From contig JAKCOZ010000216.1 in the NCBI GenBank assembly GCA_022605955.1, forward strand, positions 186,001 to 250,000: a stretch of 64,000 nucleotides of DNA. The letters are read 5' to 3'. This document shows positions 1 to 12,138 of this stretch, piece after piece. The notes below the pieces were generated by a model. The model was not told where the DNA came from. It did not search any database and saw nothing but the letters and a program-made list of their open reading frames with translations. Positions within the stretch are counted from its first letter, which is position 1. Each line of letters opens with the position of its first letter. Origin of the DNA: Rallus limicola. Its lineage: Eukaryota; Chordata; Aves; Gruiformes; Rallidae. The position numbers and the translations under genes were made by a program.

Positions 1-198
1 TGTCTGAAACCTCCTAACAGGACACACGAGCAGACCCTGTCACTTTGGCTCTCAGCCTTTTCCTTTGCCTGGAAAGAGGGAACATGCCTGGAACCTCCTA
101 CGGTGCTTTTCTCGGCCCTAGCAGACTGCAGTTCAAAACATGCTAAACGTCCAGCAATAACTCCCAAAGTAAAGAAGCTAGGCCTGAAAGGCATAGCT
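1..198 (+). repeat. Representative satellite unit (block A type)
   Basis: Composition of this unit type is A 55, C 57, G 42, T 44 (50% GC). Its four CpGs lie at unit positions 27, 101, 113 and 148. A PstI site (CTGCAG) at about positions 126-131 is kept in nearly every unit, and a StuI site (AGGCCT) near position 180 is typical of block A. Positions 1-16 and 85-100 match each other at 14 of 16 bases (CTGAAACCTCCTA and CTGGAACCTCCTA), a possible trace of an older, shorter repeat. The length is a multiple of three (66 codons), which lets one frame on each strand read through many units. The length is also close to a nucleosome repeat. No promoter, terminator or RNA gene is evident inside the unit. 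Confidence 0.9.
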
Positions 199-3100
199 TG
201 TCTGAAACCTCCTAACATGACACACGAGCAGCCCCTGTCACTTTGGTTCTCAGCCTTTTCCTTTGCCTGGAAAGAGGGAACATGCCTGGAACCTCCTACG
301 GTGCTTTTCTCGGCCCTAGCAGACTGCAGTTCAAAACATGCTAAACGTCCAGCAATAACTCCCAAAGTAAAGAAGCTAGGCCTGAAAGGCATAGCTTGTC
401 TGAAACCTCCTAACAGGACACACGAGCAGCCCCTGTTACTTTGGCTCTCAGCCTTTTCCTTTGCCTGGAAAGAGGGAACATGCCTGGAACCTCCTACGGT
501 GCTTTTCTCGGCCCTAGCAGACTGCAGTTCAAAACATGCTAAACGTCCAGCAATAACTCCCAAAGTAAAGAAGCTAGGCCTGAAAGGCATAGCTTGTCTG
601 AAACCTCCTAACAGGACACACAAGCAGACCCTGTCACTTTGGCTCTCAGCCTTTTCCTTTGCCTGGAAAGAGGGAACATGCCTGGAACCTCCTACGGTGC
701 TTTTCTCGGCCCTAGCAGACTGCAATTCAAAACATGCTAAACGTCCAGCAATAACTCCCAAAGTAAAGAAGCTAGGCCTGAAAGGCATAGCTTGTCTGAA
801 ACCTCCTAACAGGACACACGAGCAAACACTTTCACTTTGGCTCTCAGCTTTTTCCTTTTCTTGGAAAGAGGGAACATGCCTGGAACCTCCTACGGTGCTT
901 TTCTCGGCCCTAGCAGACTGCAGCTCAAAACATGCTAAACGTCCAGCAATAACTCCCAAAGTAAAGAAGCTAGGCCTGAAAGGCATAGCTTGTCTGAAAC
1001 CTCCTAACAGGACACACGAGCAGACCCTGTCACTTTGGCTCTCAGCCTTTTCCTTTGCCTGGAAAGAGGGAACATGCCTGGAACCTCCTACGGTGCTTTT
1101 CTCGGCCCTAGCAGACTGCAGTTCAAAACATGCTAAACGTCCAGCAATAACTCCCAAAGTAAAGAAGCTAGGCCTGAAAGGCATAGCTTGTCTGAAACCT
1201 CCTAACAGGACACCCGAGCAGACCCTGTCACTTTGGCTCTCAGCCTTTTCCTTTGCCTGGAAAGAGGGAACATGCCTGGAACCTCCTACGGTGCTTTTCT
1301 CGGCCCTAGCAGACTGCAGTTCAAAACATGCTAAACGTCCAGCAATAACTCCCAAAGTAAAGAAGCTAGGCCTGAAAGGCATAGCTTGTCTGAAACCTCC
1401 TAACAGGACACATGAGCAGCACCTGTCTCTTTGGCTCTCAGCCTTTTCCTTTGCCTGGAAAGAGGGAACATGCCTGGAACCTCCTACGGTGCTTTTCTCG
1501 GCCCTAGCAGACTGCAGTTCAAAACATGCTAAACGTCCAGCAATAACTCCCAAAGTAAAGAAGCTAGGCCTGAAAGGCATAGCTTGTCTGAAACCTCCTA
1601 ACAGGACACACGAGCAGACCCTGTCACTTTGGCTCTCAGCCTTTTCCTTTGCCTGGAAAGAGGGAACATGCCTGGAACCTCCTACGGTGCTTTTCTCGGC
1701 CCTAGCAGACTGCAGTTCAAAACATGCTAAACGTCCAGCAATAACTCCCAAAGTAAAGAAGCTAGGCCTGAAAGGCATAGCTTGTCTGAAACCTCCTAAC
1801 AGGACACACGAGCAGCCCCTGTCACTTTGGCTCTCAGCCTTTTCCTTTGCCTGGAAAGAGGGAACATGCCTGGAACCTCCTACGGTGCTTTTCTCGGGCC
1901 TAGCAGACTGCAGTTCAAAACATGCTAAACGTCCAGCAATAACTCCCAAAGTAAAGAAGCTAGGCCTGAAAGGCATAGCTTGTCTGAAACCTCCTAACAG
2001 GACACACGAGCAGACCCTGTCACTTTGGCTCTCAGCCTTTTCCTTTGCCTGGAAAGAGGGAACATGCCTGGAACCTCCTACGGTGCTTTTCTCGGCCCTA
2101 GCAGACTGCAGTTCAAAACATGCTAAACGTCCAGCAATAACTCCCAAAGTAAAGAAGCTAGGCCTGAAAGGCATAGCTTGTCTGAAACCTCCTAACAGGA
2201 CACACAAGCAGACCCTGTCACTTTGGCTCTCAGCCTTTTCCTTTGCCTGGAAAGAGGGAACATGCCTGGAACCTCCTACGGTGCTTTTCTCGGCCCTAGC
2301 AGACTGCAGTTCAAAACATGCTAAACGTCCAGCAATAACTCCCAAAGTAAAGAAGCTAGGCCTGAAAGGCATAGCTTGTCTGAAACCTCCTAACAGGACA
2401 CACGAGCAGACCCTGTCACTTTGGCACTCAGCCTTTTCCTTTGCCAGGAAAGAGGGAACATGCCTGGAACCTCCTACGGTGCTTTTCTCGGCCCTAGCAG
2501 ACTGCAGTTCAAAACATGCTAAACGTCCAGCAATAACTCCCAAAGTAAAGAAGCTAGGCATGAAAGGCATAGCTTGTCTGAAACCTCCTAACAGGACACA
2601 CGAGCAGACCCTGTCACTTTGGCTCTCAGCCTTTTCCTTTGCCTGGAAAGAGGGAACATGCCTGGAACCTCCTACGGTGCTTTTCTCGGCCCTAGCAGAC
2701 TGCAATTCAAAACATGCTAAACGTCCAGCAATAACTCCCAAAGTAAAGAAGCTAGGCCTGAAAGGCATAGCTTGTCTGAAACCTCCTAACAGGACACACG
2801 AGCAGACCCTGTCACTTTGGCTCTCAGCCTTTTCCTTTGCCTGGAAAGAGGGAACATGCCTGGAACCTCCTACGGTGCTTTTCTCGGCCCTGGCAGACTG
2901 CAGTTCAAAACATGCTAAATGTCCAGCAATAACTCCCAAAGTAAAGAAGCTAGGCCTGAAAGGCATAGCTTGTCTGAAACCTCCTAACAGGACACACGAG
3001 CAGCCCCTGTCACTTTGGCTCTCAGCCTTTTCCTTTGCCTGGAAAGAGGGAACATGCCTGGAACCTCCTACGGTGCTTTTCTCGGCCCTAGCAGACTGCA

Positions 3101-3762
3101 GTTCAAAACATGCTAAACGTCCAGCAATAACTCCCAAAGTAAAGAAGCTAGGCCTGAAAGGCATAGCTTGTCTGAAACCTCCTAACATGACACACGAGCA
3201 GCCCCTGTCACTTTGGTTCTCAGCCTTTTCCTTTGCATGGAAAGAGGGAACATGCCTGGAACCTCCTACGGTGCTTTTCTCGGCCCTAGCAGACTGCAGT
3301 TCAAAACATGCTAAACGTCCAGCAATAACTCCCAAAGTAAAGAAACTAGGCCTGAAAGGCATAGCTTGTCTGAAACCTCCTAACAGGACACACGAGCAGC
3401 CCCTGTCACTTTGGCTCTCAGCCTTTTCCTTTGCCTGGAAAGAGGGAACATGCCTGGAACCTCCTACTGTGCTTTTCTCGGCCCTAGCAGACTGCAGTTC
3501 AAAACATGCTAAACGTCCAGCAATAACTCCCAAAGTAAAGAAGCTAGGCCTGAAAGGCATAGCTTGTCTGAAACCTCCTAACAGGACACACAAGCAGACC
3601 CTGTCACTTTGGCTCTCAGCCTTTTCCTTTGCCTGGAAAGAGGGAACATGCCTGGAACCTCCTACGGTGCTTTTCTCGGCCCTATCAGACTGCAGTTCAA
3701 AACATGCTAAACGTCCAGCAATAACTCCCAAAGTAAAGAAGCTAGGCATGAAAGGCATAGCT

Positions 3763-3833
3763 TGTCCTGTTAGGAGGTTTCAGACAAGCTAGGCCTGAAA
3801 GGCATAGCTTGTCTGAAACCTCCTATCAGGACA
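3763..3833. repeat. Palindromic junction J1 (28-bp arms, 15-bp spacer)
   Basis: Left arm 3763-3790, spacer AGGCCTGAAAGGCAT at 3791-3805, right arm 3806-3833. The left arm is the reverse complement of the start of the satellite unit, so an inverted fragment sits between two forward units. The insertion adds 47 bp to the 198-bp phase. One arm mismatch is seen at 3826 (T for A). The unit just upstream ends in the AGGCATG variant. Confidence 0.95.
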
Positions 3834-5654
3834 CACGAGCAGACCCTGTCACTTTGGCTCTCAGCCTTTTCCTTTGCCTGGAAAGAGGGAACATGCCTGG
3901 AACCTCCTACGGTGCTTTTCTCGGCCCTAGCAGACTGCAGTTCAAAACATGCTAAACGTCCAGCAATAACTCCCAAAGTAAAGAAGCTAGGCCTGAAAGG
4001 CATAGCTTGTCTGAAACCTCCTAACAGGACACACAAGCAGACCCTGTCACTTTGGCTCTCAGCCTTTTCCTTTGCCTGGAAAGAGGGAACATGCCTGGAA
4101 CCTCCTACGGTGCTTTTCTCGGCCCTAGCAGACTGCAATTCAAAACATGCTAAACGTCCAGCAATAACTCCCAAAGTAAAGAAGCTAGGCCTGAAAGGCA
4201 TAGCTTGTCTGAAACCTCCTAACAGGACACACGAGCAAACCCTTTCACTTTGGCTCTCAGCTTTTTCCTTTGCTTGGAAAGAGGGAACATGCCTGGAACC
4301 TCCTACGGTGCTTTTCTCGGCCCTAGCAGACTGCAGTTCAAAACATGCTAAACGTCCAGCAATAACTCCCAAAGTAAAGAAGCTAGGCCTGAAAGGCATA
4401 GCTTGTCTGAAACCTCCTAACAGGACACCCGAGCAGACCCTGTCACTTTGGCTCTCAGCCTTTTCCTTTGCCTGGAAAGAGGGAACATGCCTGGAACCTC
4501 CTACGGTGCTTTTCTCGGCCCTAGCAGACTGCAGTTCAAAACATGCTAAACGTCCAGCAATAACTCCCAAAGTAAAGAAGCTAGGCCTGAAAGGCATAGC
4601 TTGTCTGAAACCTCCTAACAGGACACACGAGCAGACCCTGTCACTTTGGCTCTCAGCCTTTTCCTTTGCCAGGAAAGAGGGAACATGCCTGGAACCTCCT
4701 ACGGTGCTTTTCTCGGCCCTAGCAGACTGCAGTTCAAAACATGCTAAACGTCCAGCAATAACTCCCAAAGTAAAGAAGCTAGGCATGAAAGGCATAGCTT
4801 GTCTGAAACCTCCTAACAGGACACACGAGCAGACCCTGTCACTTTGGCTCTCAGCCTTTTCCTTTGCCTGGAAAGAGGGAACATGCCTGGAACCTCCTAC
4901 GGTGCTTTTCTCGGCCCTAGCAGACTGCAGTTCAAAACATGCTAAACGTCCAGCAATAACTCCCAAAGTAAAGAAACTAGGCCTGAAAGGCATAGCTTGT
5001 CTGAAACCTCCTAACAGGACACACGAGCAGCCCCTGTCACTTTGGCTCTCAGCCTTTTCCTTTGCCTGGAAAGAGGGAACATGCCTGGAACCTCCTACGG
5101 TGCTTTTCTCGGCCCTAGCAGACTGCAGTTCAAAACATGCTAAACGTCCAGCAATAACTCCCAAAGTAAAGAAGCTAGGCCTGAAAGGCATAGCTTGTCT
5201 GAAACCTCCTAACAGGACACACAAGCAGACCCTGTCACTTTGGCTCTCAGCCTTTTCCTTTGCCTGGAAAGAGGGAACATGCCTGGAACCTCCTACGGTG
5301 CTTTTCTCGGCCCTAGCAGACTGCAATTCAAAACATGCTAAATGTCCAGCAATAACTCCCAAAGTAAAGAAGCGAGGCCTGAAAGGCATAGCTTGTCTGA
5401 AACCTCCTAACAGGACACACGAGCAGACCCTGTCACTTTGGCTCTCAGCCTTTTCCTTTGCCTGGAAAGAGGGAACATGCCTGGAACCTCCTACGGTGCT
5501 TTTCTCGGCCCTAGCAGACTGCAGTTCAAAACATGCTAAACGTCCAGCAATAACTCCCAAAGTAAAGAAGCTAGGCCTGAAAGGCATAGCTTGTCTGAAA
5601 CCTCCTAACAGGACACACGAGCAGACCCTGTCACTTTGGCTCTCAGCCTTTTCC

Positions 5655-5662
5655 TTTGCTGG
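5655..5662 (+). other. One-base deletion in a satellite unit
   Basis: The unit reads TTTGCTGGAAAG where relatives read TTTGCCTGGAAAG. One C is lost, which shifts the unit phase by 1 bp and ends the forward open frame soon after. Confidence 0.9.
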
Positions 5663-5986
5663 AAAGAGGGAACATGCCTGGAACCTCCTACGGTGCTTTT
5701 CTCGGCCCTAGCAGACTGCAGTTCAAAACATGCTAAACGTCCAGCAATAACTCCCAAAGTAAAGAAGCTAGGCCTGAAAGGCATAGCTTGTCTGAAACCT
5801 CCTAACAGGACACACGAGCAGCCCCTGTCACTTTGGCTCTCAGCCTTTTCCTTTGCCTGGAAAGAGGGAACATGCCTGGAACCTCCTACGGTGCTTTTCT
5901 CGGCCCTAGCAGACTGCAGTTCAAAACATGCTAAACGTCCAGCAATAACTCCCAAAGTAAAGAAGCTAGGCATGAAAGGCATAGCT

Positions 5987-6057
5987 TGTCCTGTTAGGAG
6001 GTTTCAGACAAGCTAGGCCTGAAAGGCATAGCTTGTCTGAAACCTCCTAACAGGACA
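5987..6057. repeat. Palindromic junction J2
   Basis: Left arm 5987-6014, spacer 6015-6029 in the usual orientation, right arm 6030-6057. I see no mismatch between the arms. It lies 11 units after J1; the spacing of 2,224 bp includes the 47-bp insertion and a one-base deletion near 5659. The upstream unit carries AGGCATG. Confidence 0.95.
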
Positions 6058-8013
6058 CACGAGCAGCCCCTGTCACTTTGGTTCTCAGCCTTTTCCTTTG
6101 CCTCGAAAGAGGGAACATGCCTGGAACCTCCTACGGTGCTTTTCTCGGCCCTAGCAGACTGCAGTTCAAAACATGCTAAACGTCCAGCAATAACTCCCAA
6201 AGTAAAGAAGCTAAGCCTGAAAGGCATAGCTTGTCTGAAACCTCCTAACAGGACACACGAGCAGACCCTGTCACTTTGGCTCTCAGCCTTTTCCTTTGCC
6301 TGGAAAGAGGGAACATGCCTGGAACCTCCTACGGTGCTTTTCTCGGCCCTAGCAGACTTCAGTTCAAAACATCCTAAACGTCCAGCAATAACTCCCAAAG
6401 TAAAGAAGCTAGGCCTGAAAGGCATAGCTTGTCTGAAACCTCCTAACAGGACACACGAGCAAACCCTGTCACTTTGGCTCTCAGCCTTTTCCTTTGCCTG
6501 GAAAGAGGGAACATGCCTGGAACCTCCTACGGTGCTTTTCTCGTCCCTAGAAGACTGCAGTTCAAAACATGCTAAACGTCCAGCAATAACTCCCAAAGTA
6601 AAGAAGCTAGGCCTGAAAGGCATAGCTTGTCTGAAACCTCCTAACAGGACACACGAGCAGACCCTGTCACTTTGGCTCTCAGCCTTTTCCTTTGCCTGGA
6701 AAGAGGGAACATGCCTGGAACCTCCTACGGTGCTTTTCTCGGCCCTAGCAGACTGCAGTTCAAAACATGCTAAACGTCCAGCAATAACACCCAAAGTAAA
6801 GAAGAGAGGCCTGAAAGGCATAGCTTGTCTGAAACCTCCTAACAGGACACCCGAGCAGACCCTGTCACTTTGGCTCTCAGCCTTTTCCTTTGCCTGGAAA
6901 GAGGGAACATGCCTGGAACCTCCTACGGTGCTTTTCTCGGCCCTAGCAGACTGCAGTTCAAAACATGCTAAACGTCCAGCAATAACTCCCAAAGTAAAGA
7001 AGCTAGGCCTGAAAGGCATAGCTTGTCTGAAACCTCCTAACAGGACACATGAGCAGCACCTGTCAGTTTGGCTCTCAGCCTTTTCCTTTGCCTGGAAAGA
7101 GGGAACATGCCTGGAACCTCCTACGGTGCTTTTCTCGGCCCTAGCAGACTGCAGTTCAAAACATGCTAAACGTCCAGCAATAACTCCCAAAGTAAAGAAG
7201 CTAGGCCTGAAAGGCATAGCTTGTCTGAAACCTCCTAACAGGACACACGAGCAGACCCTGTCACTTTGGCTCTCAGCCTTTTCCTTTGCCTGGAAAGAGG
7301 GAACATGCCTGGAACCTCCTACGGTGCTTTTCTCGGCCCTAGCAGACTGCAGTTCAAAACATGCTAAACGTCCAGCAATAACTCCCAAAGTAAAGAAGCT
7401 AGGCCTGAAAGGCATAGCTTGTCTGAAACCTCCTAACAGGACACATGAGCAGCACCTGTCACTTTGGCTCTCAGCCTTTTCCTTTGCCTGGAAAGAGGGA
7501 ACATGCCTGGAACCTCCTACGGTGCTTTTCTCGGCCCTAGCAGACTGCAGTTCAAAACATGCTAAACGTCCAGCAATAACTCCCAAAGTAAAGAAGCTAG
7601 GCCTGAAAGGCATAGCTTGTCTGAAACCTCCTAACAGGACACATGAGCAGCACCTGTCACTTTGGCTCTCAGCCTTTTCCTTTGCCTGGAAAGAGGGAAC
7701 ATGCCTGGAACCTCCTACGGTGCTTTTCTCGGCCCTAGCAGACTGCAGTTCAAAACATGCTAAACGTCCAGCAATAACTCCCAAAGTAAAGAAGCTAGGC
7801 CTGAAAGGCATAGCTTGTCTGAAACCTCCTAACAGGACACACGAGCAGACCCTGTCACTTTGGCTCTCAGCCTTTTCCTTTGCCTGGAAAGAGGGAACAT
7901 GCCTGGAACCTCCTACGGTGCTTTTCTCGGCCCTCTCAGACTGCAGTTCAAAACATGCTAAACGTCCAGCAATAACTCCCAAAGTAAAGAAGCTAGGCAT
8001 GAAAGGCATAGCT

Positions 8014-8084
8014 TGTCCTGTTAGGAGGTTTCAGACAAGCTAGGCCTGAAAGGCATAGCTTGTCTGAAACCTCCTAACAGGACA
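8014..8084. repeat. Palindromic junction J3
   Basis: Left arm 8014-8041, spacer 8042-8056, right arm 8057-8084, with no arm mismatch seen. It lies exactly 10 units plus 47 bp after J2. The upstream unit carries AGGCATG and a CCCTCTCAG variant in place of CCCTAGCAG. Confidence 0.95.
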
Positions 8085-11000
8085 CACGAGCAGACCCTGT
8101 CACTTTGGCTCTCAGCCTTTTCCTTTGCCTGGAAAGAGGGAACATGCCTGGAACCTCCTACGGTGCTTTTCTCGGCCCTAGCAGACTGCAATTCAAAACA
8201 TGCTAAACGTCCAGCAATAACTCCCAAAGTAAAGAAGCTAGGCCTGAAAGGCATAGCTTGTCTGAAACCTCCTAACATGACACACGAGCAGCCTCTGTCA
8301 CTTTGGTTCTCAGCCTTTTCCTTTGCCTGGAAAGAGGGAACATGCCTGGAACCTCCTACGGTGCTTTTCTCGGCCCTAGCAGACTGCAGTTCAAAACATG
8401 CTAAACGTCCAGCAATAACTCCCAAAGTAAAGAAGCTAGGCCTGAAAGGCATAGCTTGTCTGAAACCTCCTAACAGGACACATGAGCAGCACCTGTCACT
8501 TTGGCTCTCAGCCTTTTCCTTTGCCTGGAAAGAGGGAACATGCCTGGAACCTCCTACGGTGCTTTTCTCGGCCCTAGCAGACTGCAGTTCAAAACATGCT
8601 AAACGTCCAGCAATAACTCCCAAAGTAAAGAAGCTAGGCCTGAAAGGCATAGCTTGTCTGAAACCTCCTAACAGGACACATGAGCAGACCCTGTCACTTT
8701 GGCTCTCAGCCTTTTCCTTTGCCTGGAAAGAGGGAACATGCCTGGAACCTCCTACGGTGCTTTTCTCGGCCCTAGCAGACTGCAGTTCAAAACATGCTAA
8801 ACGTCCAGCAATAACTCCCAAAGTAAAGAAGCTAGGCATGAAAGGCATAGCTTGTCTGAAACCTCCTAACAGGACACCCGAGCAGACCCTGTCACTTTGG
8901 CTCTCAGCCTTTTCCTTTGCCTGGAAAGAGGGAACATGCCTGGAACCTCCTACGGTGCTTTTCTCGGCCCTAGCAGACTGCAGTTCAAAACATGCTAAAC
9001 GTCCAGCAATAACTCCCAAAGTAAAGAAGCTAGGCCTGAAAGGCATAGCTTGTCTGAAACCTCCTAACAGGACACACGAGCAGACCCTGTCACTTTGGCT
9101 CTCATCCTTTTCCTTTGCCTGGAAAGAGGGAACATGCCTGGAACCTCCTACGGTGCTTTTCTCGGCCCTAGCAGACTGCAGTTCAAAACATGCTAAACGT
9201 CCAGCAATAACTCCCAAAGTAAAGAAGCTAGGCCTGAAAGGCATAGCTTGTCTGAAACCTCCTAACATGACACACGAGCAGACCCTGTCACTTTGGCTCT
9301 CAGCCTTTTCCTTTGCCTGGAAAGAGGGAACATGCCTGGAACCTCCTACAGTGCTTTTCTCGGCCCTAGCAGACTGCAGTTCAAAACATGCTAAACGTCC
9401 AGCAATAACTCCCAAAGTAAAGAAGCTAGGCCTGAAAGGCATAGCTTGTCTGAAACCTCCTAACAGGACACACGAGCAGACCCTGTCACTTTGGCTCTCA
9501 GCCTTTTCCTTTGCCTGGAAAGAGGGAACATGCCTGGAACCTCCTACGGTGCTTTTCTCGGCCCTAGCAGACTGCAGTTCAAAACATGCTAAACGTCCAG
9601 CAATAACTCCCAAAGTAAAGAAGCTAGGCCTGAAAGGCATAGCTTGTCTGAAACCTCCTAACAGGACACACGAGCAGACCCTGTCACTTTGGCTCTCAGC
9701 CTTTTCCTTTGCCTGGAAAGAGGGAACATGCCTGGAACCTCCTACGGTGCTTTTCTCGGCCCTAGCAGACTGCAGTTCAAAACATGCTAAACGTCCAGCA
9801 ATAACTCCCAAAGTAAAGAAGCTAGGCCTGAAAGGCATAGCTTGTCTGAAACCTCCTAACAGGACACACAAGCAGACCCTGTCACTTTGGCTCTCAGCCT
9901 TTTCCTTTGCCTGGAAAGAGGGAACATGCCTGGAACCTCCTACGGTGCTTTTCTCGGCCCTAGCAGACTGCAGTTCAAAACATGCTAAACGTCCAGCAAT
10001 AACTCCCAAAGTAAAGAAGCTAGGCCTGAAAGGCATAGCTTGTCTGAAACCTCCTAACAGGACAATTGAGCAGACCCTTTCACTTTGGCTCTCAGCCTTT
10101 TCCTTTGCCTGGAAAGAGGGAACATGCCTGGAACCTCCTACGGTGCTTTTCTCGGCCCTAGCAGACTGCAGTTCAAAACATGCTAAACGTCCAGCAATAA
10201 CTCCCAAAGTAAAGAAGCTAGGCCTGAAAGGCATAGCTTGTCTGAAACCTCCTAACAGGACACACAAGCAGACCCTGTCACTTTGGCTCTCAGCCTTTTC
10301 CTTTGCCTGGAAAGAGGGAACATGCCTGGAACCTCCTACGGTGCTTTTCTCGGCCCTAGCAGACTGCAGTTAAAAACATGCTAAACGTCCAGCAATAACT
10401 CCCAAAGTAAAGAAGCGAGGCCTGAAAGGCATAGCTTGTCTGAAACCTCCTAACAGGACACACGAGCAAACCCTTTCACTTTGGCTCTCAGCTTTTTCCT
10501 TTGCTTGGAAAGAGGGAACATGCCTGGAACCTCCTACGGTGCTTTTCTCGGCCCTAGCAGACTGCAGCTCAAAACATGCTAAACGTCCAGCAATAACTCC
10601 CAAAGTAAAGAAGCTAGGCCTGAAAGGCATAGCTTGTCTGAAACCTCCTAACAGGACACACGAGCAGCCCCTGTCACTTTGGCTCTCAGCCTTTTCCTTT
10701 GCCTGGAAAGAGGGAACATGCCTGGAACCTCCTACGGTGCTTTTCTCGGCCCTAGCAGACTGCAGTTCAAAACATGCTAAACGTCCAGCAATAACTCCCA
10801 AAGTAAAGAAGCTAGGCCTGAAAGGCATAGCTTGTCTGAAACCTCCTAACAGGACACCCGAGCAGACCCTGTCACTTTGGCTCTCAGCCTTTTCCTTTGC
10901 CTGGAAAGAGGGAACATGCCTGGAACCTCCTACGGTGCTTTTCTCGGCCCTAGCAGACTGCAGTTCAAAACATGCTAAACGTCCAGCAATAACTCCCAAA

Positions 11001-11426
11001 GTAAAGAAGCTAGGCCTGAAAGGCATAGCTTGTCTGAAACCTCCTAACAGGACACATGAGCAGCACCTGTCACTTTGGCTCTCAGCCTTTTCCTTTGCCT
11101 GGAAAGAGGGAACATGCCTGGAACCTCCTACGGTGCTTTTCTCGGCCCTAGCAGACTGCAGTTCAAAACATGCTAAACGTCCAGCAATAACTCCCAAAGT
11201 AAAGAAGCTAGGCCTGAAAGGCATAGCTTGTCTGAAACCTCCTAACAGGACACACGAGCAGACCCTGTCACTTTGGCTCTCAGCCTTTTCCTTTGCCTGG
11301 AAAGAGGGAACATGCCTGGAACCTCCTACGGTGCTTTTCTCGGCCCTATCAGACTGCAGTTCAAAACATGCTAAACGTCCAGCAATAACTCCCAAAGTAA
11401 AGAAGCTAGGCATGAAAGGCATAGCT

Positions 11427-11497
11427 TGTCCTGTTAGGAGGTTTCAGACAAGCTAGGCCTGAAAGGCATAGCTTGTCTGAAACCTCCTAACATGACA
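11427..11497. repeat. Palindromic junction J4
   Basis: Left arm 11427-11454, spacer 11455-11469, right arm 11470-11497. There is one arm mismatch at 11493, where the downstream unit is of the CATGACA type. It lies 17 units plus 47 bp after J3. The upstream unit carries AGGCATG and the CCCTATCAG variant also seen before J1. Confidence 0.95.
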
Positions 11498-12067
11498 CAC
11501 GAGCAGCCCCTGTCACTTTGGTTCTCAGCCTTTTCCTTTGCCTGGAAAGAGGGAACATGCCTGGTACCTCCTACGGTGCTTTTCTCGGCCCTAGCAGACT
11601 GCAGTTCAAAACATGCTAAACGTCCAGCAATAACTCCCAAAGTAAAGAAGCTAGGCCTGAAAGGCATAGCTTGTCTGAAACCTCCTAACAGGACACATGA
11701 GCAGCACCTGTCACTTTGGCTCTCAGCCTTTTCCTTTGCCTGGAAAGAGGGAACATGCCTGTAACCTCCTACGGTGCTTTTCTCGGCCCTAGCAGACTGC
11801 AGTTCAAAACATGCTAAACGTCCAGCAATAACTCCCAAAGTAAAGAAGCTAGGCCTGAAAGGCATAGCTTGTCTGAAACCTCCTAACAGGACACACGAGC
11901 AGACCCTGTCACTTTGGCTCTCAGCCTTTTCCTTTGCCTGGAAAGAGGGAACATGCCTGGAACCTCCTACGGTGCTTTTCTCGGCCCTAGCAGACTGCAG
12001 TTCAAAACATGCTAAACGTCCAGCAATAACTCCCAAAGTAAAGAAGCTAGGCATGAAAGGCATAGCT

Positions 12068-12138
12068 TGTCCTGTTAGGAGGTTTCAGACAAGCTAGGCC
12101 TGAAAGGCATAGCTTGTCTGAAACCTCCTAACAGGACA
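12068..12138. repeat. Palindromic junction J5
   Basis: Left arm 12068-12095, spacer 12096-12110, right arm 12111-12138, with no arm mismatch seen. It lies only 3 units plus 47 bp (641 bp) after J4, the same spacing as J7 to J8. The upstream unit carries AGGCATG. Confidence 0.95.

Noticed and set aside
60..90. CENP-B box in the segment CTTTGCCTGGAAAGAGGGA
   Set aside because: Ungapped alignment fits only 6 of the 9 core positions of the CENP-B box, and matches of that quality are expected several times per unit by chance. A one-base gap improves it, but the protein does not tolerate gaps as far as is known.
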